Source: Zygnema cylindricum (lineage: Eukaryota > Streptophyta > Zygnematophyceae > Zygnematales > Zygnemataceae). Taken from it: a DNA stretch of 56,321 nucleotides. Every line of letters begins with the position of its first letter. The stretch's first letter is position 1. The position numbers were made by a program, and so were the translations under genes. Under the pieces are notes generated by a model, which ran no database searches, was not told the DNA's origin, and saw only the letters and a list, made by a program, of their open reading frames with translations. Positions 52,831-56,321 of the stretch are shown here, in pieces. The DNA lies in NCBI GenBank assembly GCA_037447655.1, contig JBBHKE010001200.1, forward strand, positions 1 through 56,321, read 5' to 3'.

Positions 52831-55254
52831 ATCATACCATACCATCTTGTGTCATAGATTGATTTATCTTGCCGTGTCGTATCGCCTTATATCGTATCAC
52901 ATTGTGTCATATCGGATCGTATCGTGGCGTTTAATCGTATCACTGTGGAGTAAACTTTTTTGGATTGGATTGCATCGTATTGTATTGTAACTTAGTCTCA
53001 CATGATATCTTATCTTATCTAGTCATATCGTAACTCAGTATATTGTGTCGTGGACAATATATATTAGCATCTCAGGGCAATATGGCATCATAACATATTG
53101 TGTTATTTTGTACAATATCATATAGAAATATCGTATGAAATATCATCTACAAAATTGTACATCGCATTGTAAGGTGACAGTATTGGCATGTCAAGTTTCT
53201 CTCTCCCTCACTCTGTCCCTCTTCCTGTCCCTCTCCCTCTCCCCTTCATCAGATCAATTCCAACAGTCTTGAGAAAAAGATAGAGAGGGAGAGAAAGAGA
53301 GACTTTTCTCAGGTCAAAAAATTCACCTTGTTTTTTCTCATTCTATTTTTTAACTCTCTCCTCTCTCTCTCCTCCCTCTCTCTCTTTCTCGCTCTCTTTT
53401 TTCCCTCTCTCTCTCTCTCGCTCTCTCTTTTAGCATTGTATAAGGAGTGTATCTTTCATACTGTATAGTACCATTTAAAGTATGATGGTAAGAAAAATGT
53501 CATCATTTTTTTCTATCATTATTGACAAGCTTAAAACAAAAGAAAACAAAAACTTTTTGGCTAAATCACATACCATTCCATTTATGATCTTATTCTCTTA
53601 AATCCTTAAATAGACAAATTTAAAGTGAAGTCGATAAAACTTTGTCGAAAAAAAAATTGTATACTGAGAACTACATTTGAAAACAAGAAAACACAATACA
53701 TGCTTAATCATTATGCTTAATAACTAACCGAAAAGCCCATCTATAAACTGTTTTGCCATATGACATATCAAAATAAATGAATAAACTAAAGTCATAGAGA
53801 GTAAATCCAGCTGCTTATAAATCGTCTCTCTCTTTGTCCTTCTCCCTATCACTCCCCTTCTCACTCTCTCTCCCTTCTTCCTCCCTCTCTCTACACCCTC
53901 GCTTGTCACATTCATCATGATCGACGACGTTTCATATTTTCTTCTTTCTCTATGAAAAAAACGTGTGAGAAAACGGTGCTTGAATCAGTACGAGATAAAG
54001 TGCGAATATTATAATATATTATATATGTACATTCAGTGCAAATATTGTACATCTATATTCAGTGCGAATATTATCTGAATATTGCAAACAGTTTTAGTGC
54101 GACGTGACACGAAGCTCCCACCCTAAAAACGTCAGCGCGAAATGTTTTCATATAATACACCAATTGTACTAAGTATTTTGTGCTTTATTTAAAACCCGTC
54201 TACGTCACCTCAGAGCATGTTGCTTAAATCTTCAAAAATTTATGCCTTCACCGACATTTTGGACTTTGAAAACTGTCTCAACAACAACCAAAAAGAAAAA
54301 AAAAAGAAAAAAAAAAGAAAAAAAAAATGTGCCTTACCATTTTTTCAATTTTCGCAGAGCTTTTTGCTCCAAGATTATAGGAAAGTGAAAGCAACTCTAT
54401 TTATTGGAACGTCAGAATGGGACAAAAAATGAGACCTTCAAGAGTGGTGCAAAATTTTGGACGAAATCGAAAAATCATTGCAACGGCTTTTTGATTGCTC
54501 ATAGACGACATGAGGTTGTAAAAGACATAGAAACATTTCCTATTTGTAAATCAATTAATACTTTTCCTAACTAAACTACAATTGATCGAAGGTCTTCCCA
54601 AGTGACAATTAATATCAAATACCAAAAAACGTGTTTATTTTTTAAACAAAGATTAACCACACAATCAATTTAGTCCCCAATTTTGTGCGTTATATTGTCA
54701 CATCCTCACTCACGAACATGTAATACAGACACTAAAAAACCGATTTATTTCCCTCGTTATTTTTCTCCAATCCAAAACATCAACAATTTCTTCCTTTCGT
54801 TGACAAAAATGTAAATGTTATGGGAAAGAGGTTTCAATTGCGAGGGTCTCACATGTACCAATAATATTACGACCGACAATTTATTTTCCTATACACCTTT
54901 TGTAAAGTGTTTTTAAGCAATAAATAAGTTTTTTATATCATCTAGTTTATTATACAAAAAAAACCCGCAAACAAAAACACAGAAAATTCCAACCTCGCGA
55001 AAAAAAATTTCTACACTCATTTCAGAAGGGTTTCCAATTCCGTTCCTAACTTTTCAAATTCCCGCAACTTACCTTCCATTTCTGCTTACTTTTCGATCCT
55101 CCATGATCTTAGATGATGACGACGATCTTTAAAGATTTTCTTCCTTCTACTTTATCGACATCCAGACATCTTCCACGATTATTTCTACCGATTCCATATT
55201 TATTTCCTTCCGTTCATACTTCCCTCGACCTTTGGTCCCTCTATCTTTCCTCTT
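52831..55254. other. Gene-free stretch with CT microsatellites
   Basis: TATCGTATC-like degenerate repeats continue to about 53050. CT-rich tracts lie at 53190-53250, 53340-53430 and 53825-53900. An A-rich run lies at 54294-54327. The rest is AT-rich without recognisable genes or element ends. Confidence 0.55.
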
Positions 55255-56218
55255 TCAGATCTCTTCCTCGACGGATCTTCCTTCCTGATCTCTGATCTCT
55301 TTCGGTGCTGACCACGATTGACGGCTCCCGTCGATCGCTCTCCTGAACGCAAAAAAAAAATCGAAAAAAGTAAAAGAGATTGATAATTTTGCGTCCCACT
55401 GACATTTTCTCAATCCAATCCTTCCATCTTTGTTGAAAACAAACAAACCGAAAACAACATTATCAAAAATCTCAAAATAAGTAACAACGCTTAGGGATTT
55501 ATTTTCTAGAATTTTGACCACCGTCCCACTTTCGAACGACCTTCCCTCCATCTCTCCCTCCGATCCCCTCCTCACCTAGCTCAAGTCCCTTTCTTCGCTT
55601 TCCTCCTCCCTCCCTCCCCCGAATCCTCTCTCCTCACCTCTTGTTACCCCGGATGATTGTGACGTATATTCATCAAAAAGTCATACAATTCTTTGTGACA
55701 ATGACTAATTTCTTTCGATTTTACCCACAATTCTGGCCTCCTCAAAAACCGTTTTAACGTCTCTTTTGTTTCATTGACATTAAAACTTTCCGGTCCCACA
55801 CTTCCACTCCTCTCCGTTTCCTTCCCTCTCGAATCTATTCTCGAAGTTCCTCCCTCTTCCATCGAATCCGAGGTTACATTTCTATTTGCATTCCCATTCC
55901 CGTTTCCGTTTCTGTTCATTTCCATGTTTTCGTTTATCGCAACAATTCGAACTCGGTTTCTCTTTCGTTTCTTTTTCCATAACCGCCTTCGATCCTCTTT
56001 TCGTTTTTCTTTCCGTTTGCGTCTTGATTTATATTCGAATTATTGATATCCACATACCGGCGATAGAACTTTTTTGTCCTTTTCCCGCGTCCTTTTCCGG
56101 CTCCGTTTTTCGATAAAACAGAAAAATGATTGCTTTGGTCAATGATACAAGGAAAATTTTCATTCACAAAACGTAGAATTTCGGATCGACTTTTTTTTTT
56201 TTTTAATGAGATATTCAA
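55255..56218 (-). CDS. 3' end of an unrecognised gene, partial
   Basis: On the minus strand the last exon is 55342-55255 (TGA). It joins an exon ending at 55648 through a 305-bp intron with donor GG|GTAACA and a T-rich tract before GCGTTCAG|G, in phase. The preceding exon has an Asn/Gly-rich run and the conserved-looking FLRRPELWVKSKEISHCHKEL. Its start may be ATG 55925. Alternatively, the open frame at 56218-55934 (KKSRSEILRFVNENFP, then a basic tail) joins through a GTATGT donor near 56067 and an AG near 55913, also in phase. I do not recognise the product. The gene probably continues beyond the right edge. Confidence 0.45.
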
Positions 56219-56321
56219 ACAACTCGTCTCGGCTTCGACAACAGATACCAGTCAAAAAAATTGATGGATACATCAGAATCGAGGGAGGGGAGAGGGAGAG
56301 GGAAAGAGAGAGGGTGAGGGA
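56219..56321. other. Right edge, GA-rich end
   Basis: The last 40 bases are a GGGAGAGG purine tract. Nothing else recognised. Confidence 0.5.

Overview
The window looks like a repeat-dense nuclear segment from a streptophyte, either a zygnematophyte-grade alga or an early land plant. The reasons are a spliced GRAS-family gene, a plant-type FAD/NAD(P) oxidoreductase gene with GT-AG introns, a Ty1/copia element whose primer-binding site matches the plant initiator Met-tRNA, and hAT transposase sequence. The species cannot be fixed from the sequence. Nothing is bacterial: there are no operons and no ribosome binding sites.

Layout. 1-5.3 kb: minisatellites, two 3' ends of one LINE family (one on each strand), and MITEs. 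5.4-8.8 kb: a complete but decayed hAT element with terminal repeats and 8-bp target duplications, beside a MITE. 9.2-14.6 kb: a MITE graveyard holding a TA-duplicating family (TIR CACCGCGAATCG...), partly as a concatemer, and two families with 8-bp duplications, plus a 51-bp minisatellite. 14.96-20.73 kb: a five-exon GRAS gene (+), 754 codons, whose first intron is more than half filled by about 1.25 kb of a 30-bp repeat containing CCAAT. 20.7-24.9 kb: further minisatellites, LINE scraps and a MITE. 25.56-34.63 kb: the 5' part of a renalase-like oxidoreductase gene (+) with a recent ~2-kb tandem duplication of two exons; its 3' exons were not found. 35-39.2 kb: minisatellites and two opposed copia fragments.

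39.9-51.7 kb: a hAT-type MITE, then a composite retroelement. A minus-strand LINE (N-terminal C2H2 finger, reverse transcriptase, CCHC, nuclease-like C terminus) is split by a solo LTR on the minus strand and by a complete 6.46-kb copia element of the same family on the plus strand. 52-55 kb: a 71-bp tandem repeat, a tRNA-like sequence, another 15-bp minisatellite and CT-rich DNA. 55.26-56.3 kb: the 3' end of a minus-strand gene that I do not recognise and that continues past the window edge.

Only three host genes are supported and they show no functional link. The main interest is structural: different minisatellites in most long introns, exon duplication, and several layers of transposon nesting that can be read from target duplications.
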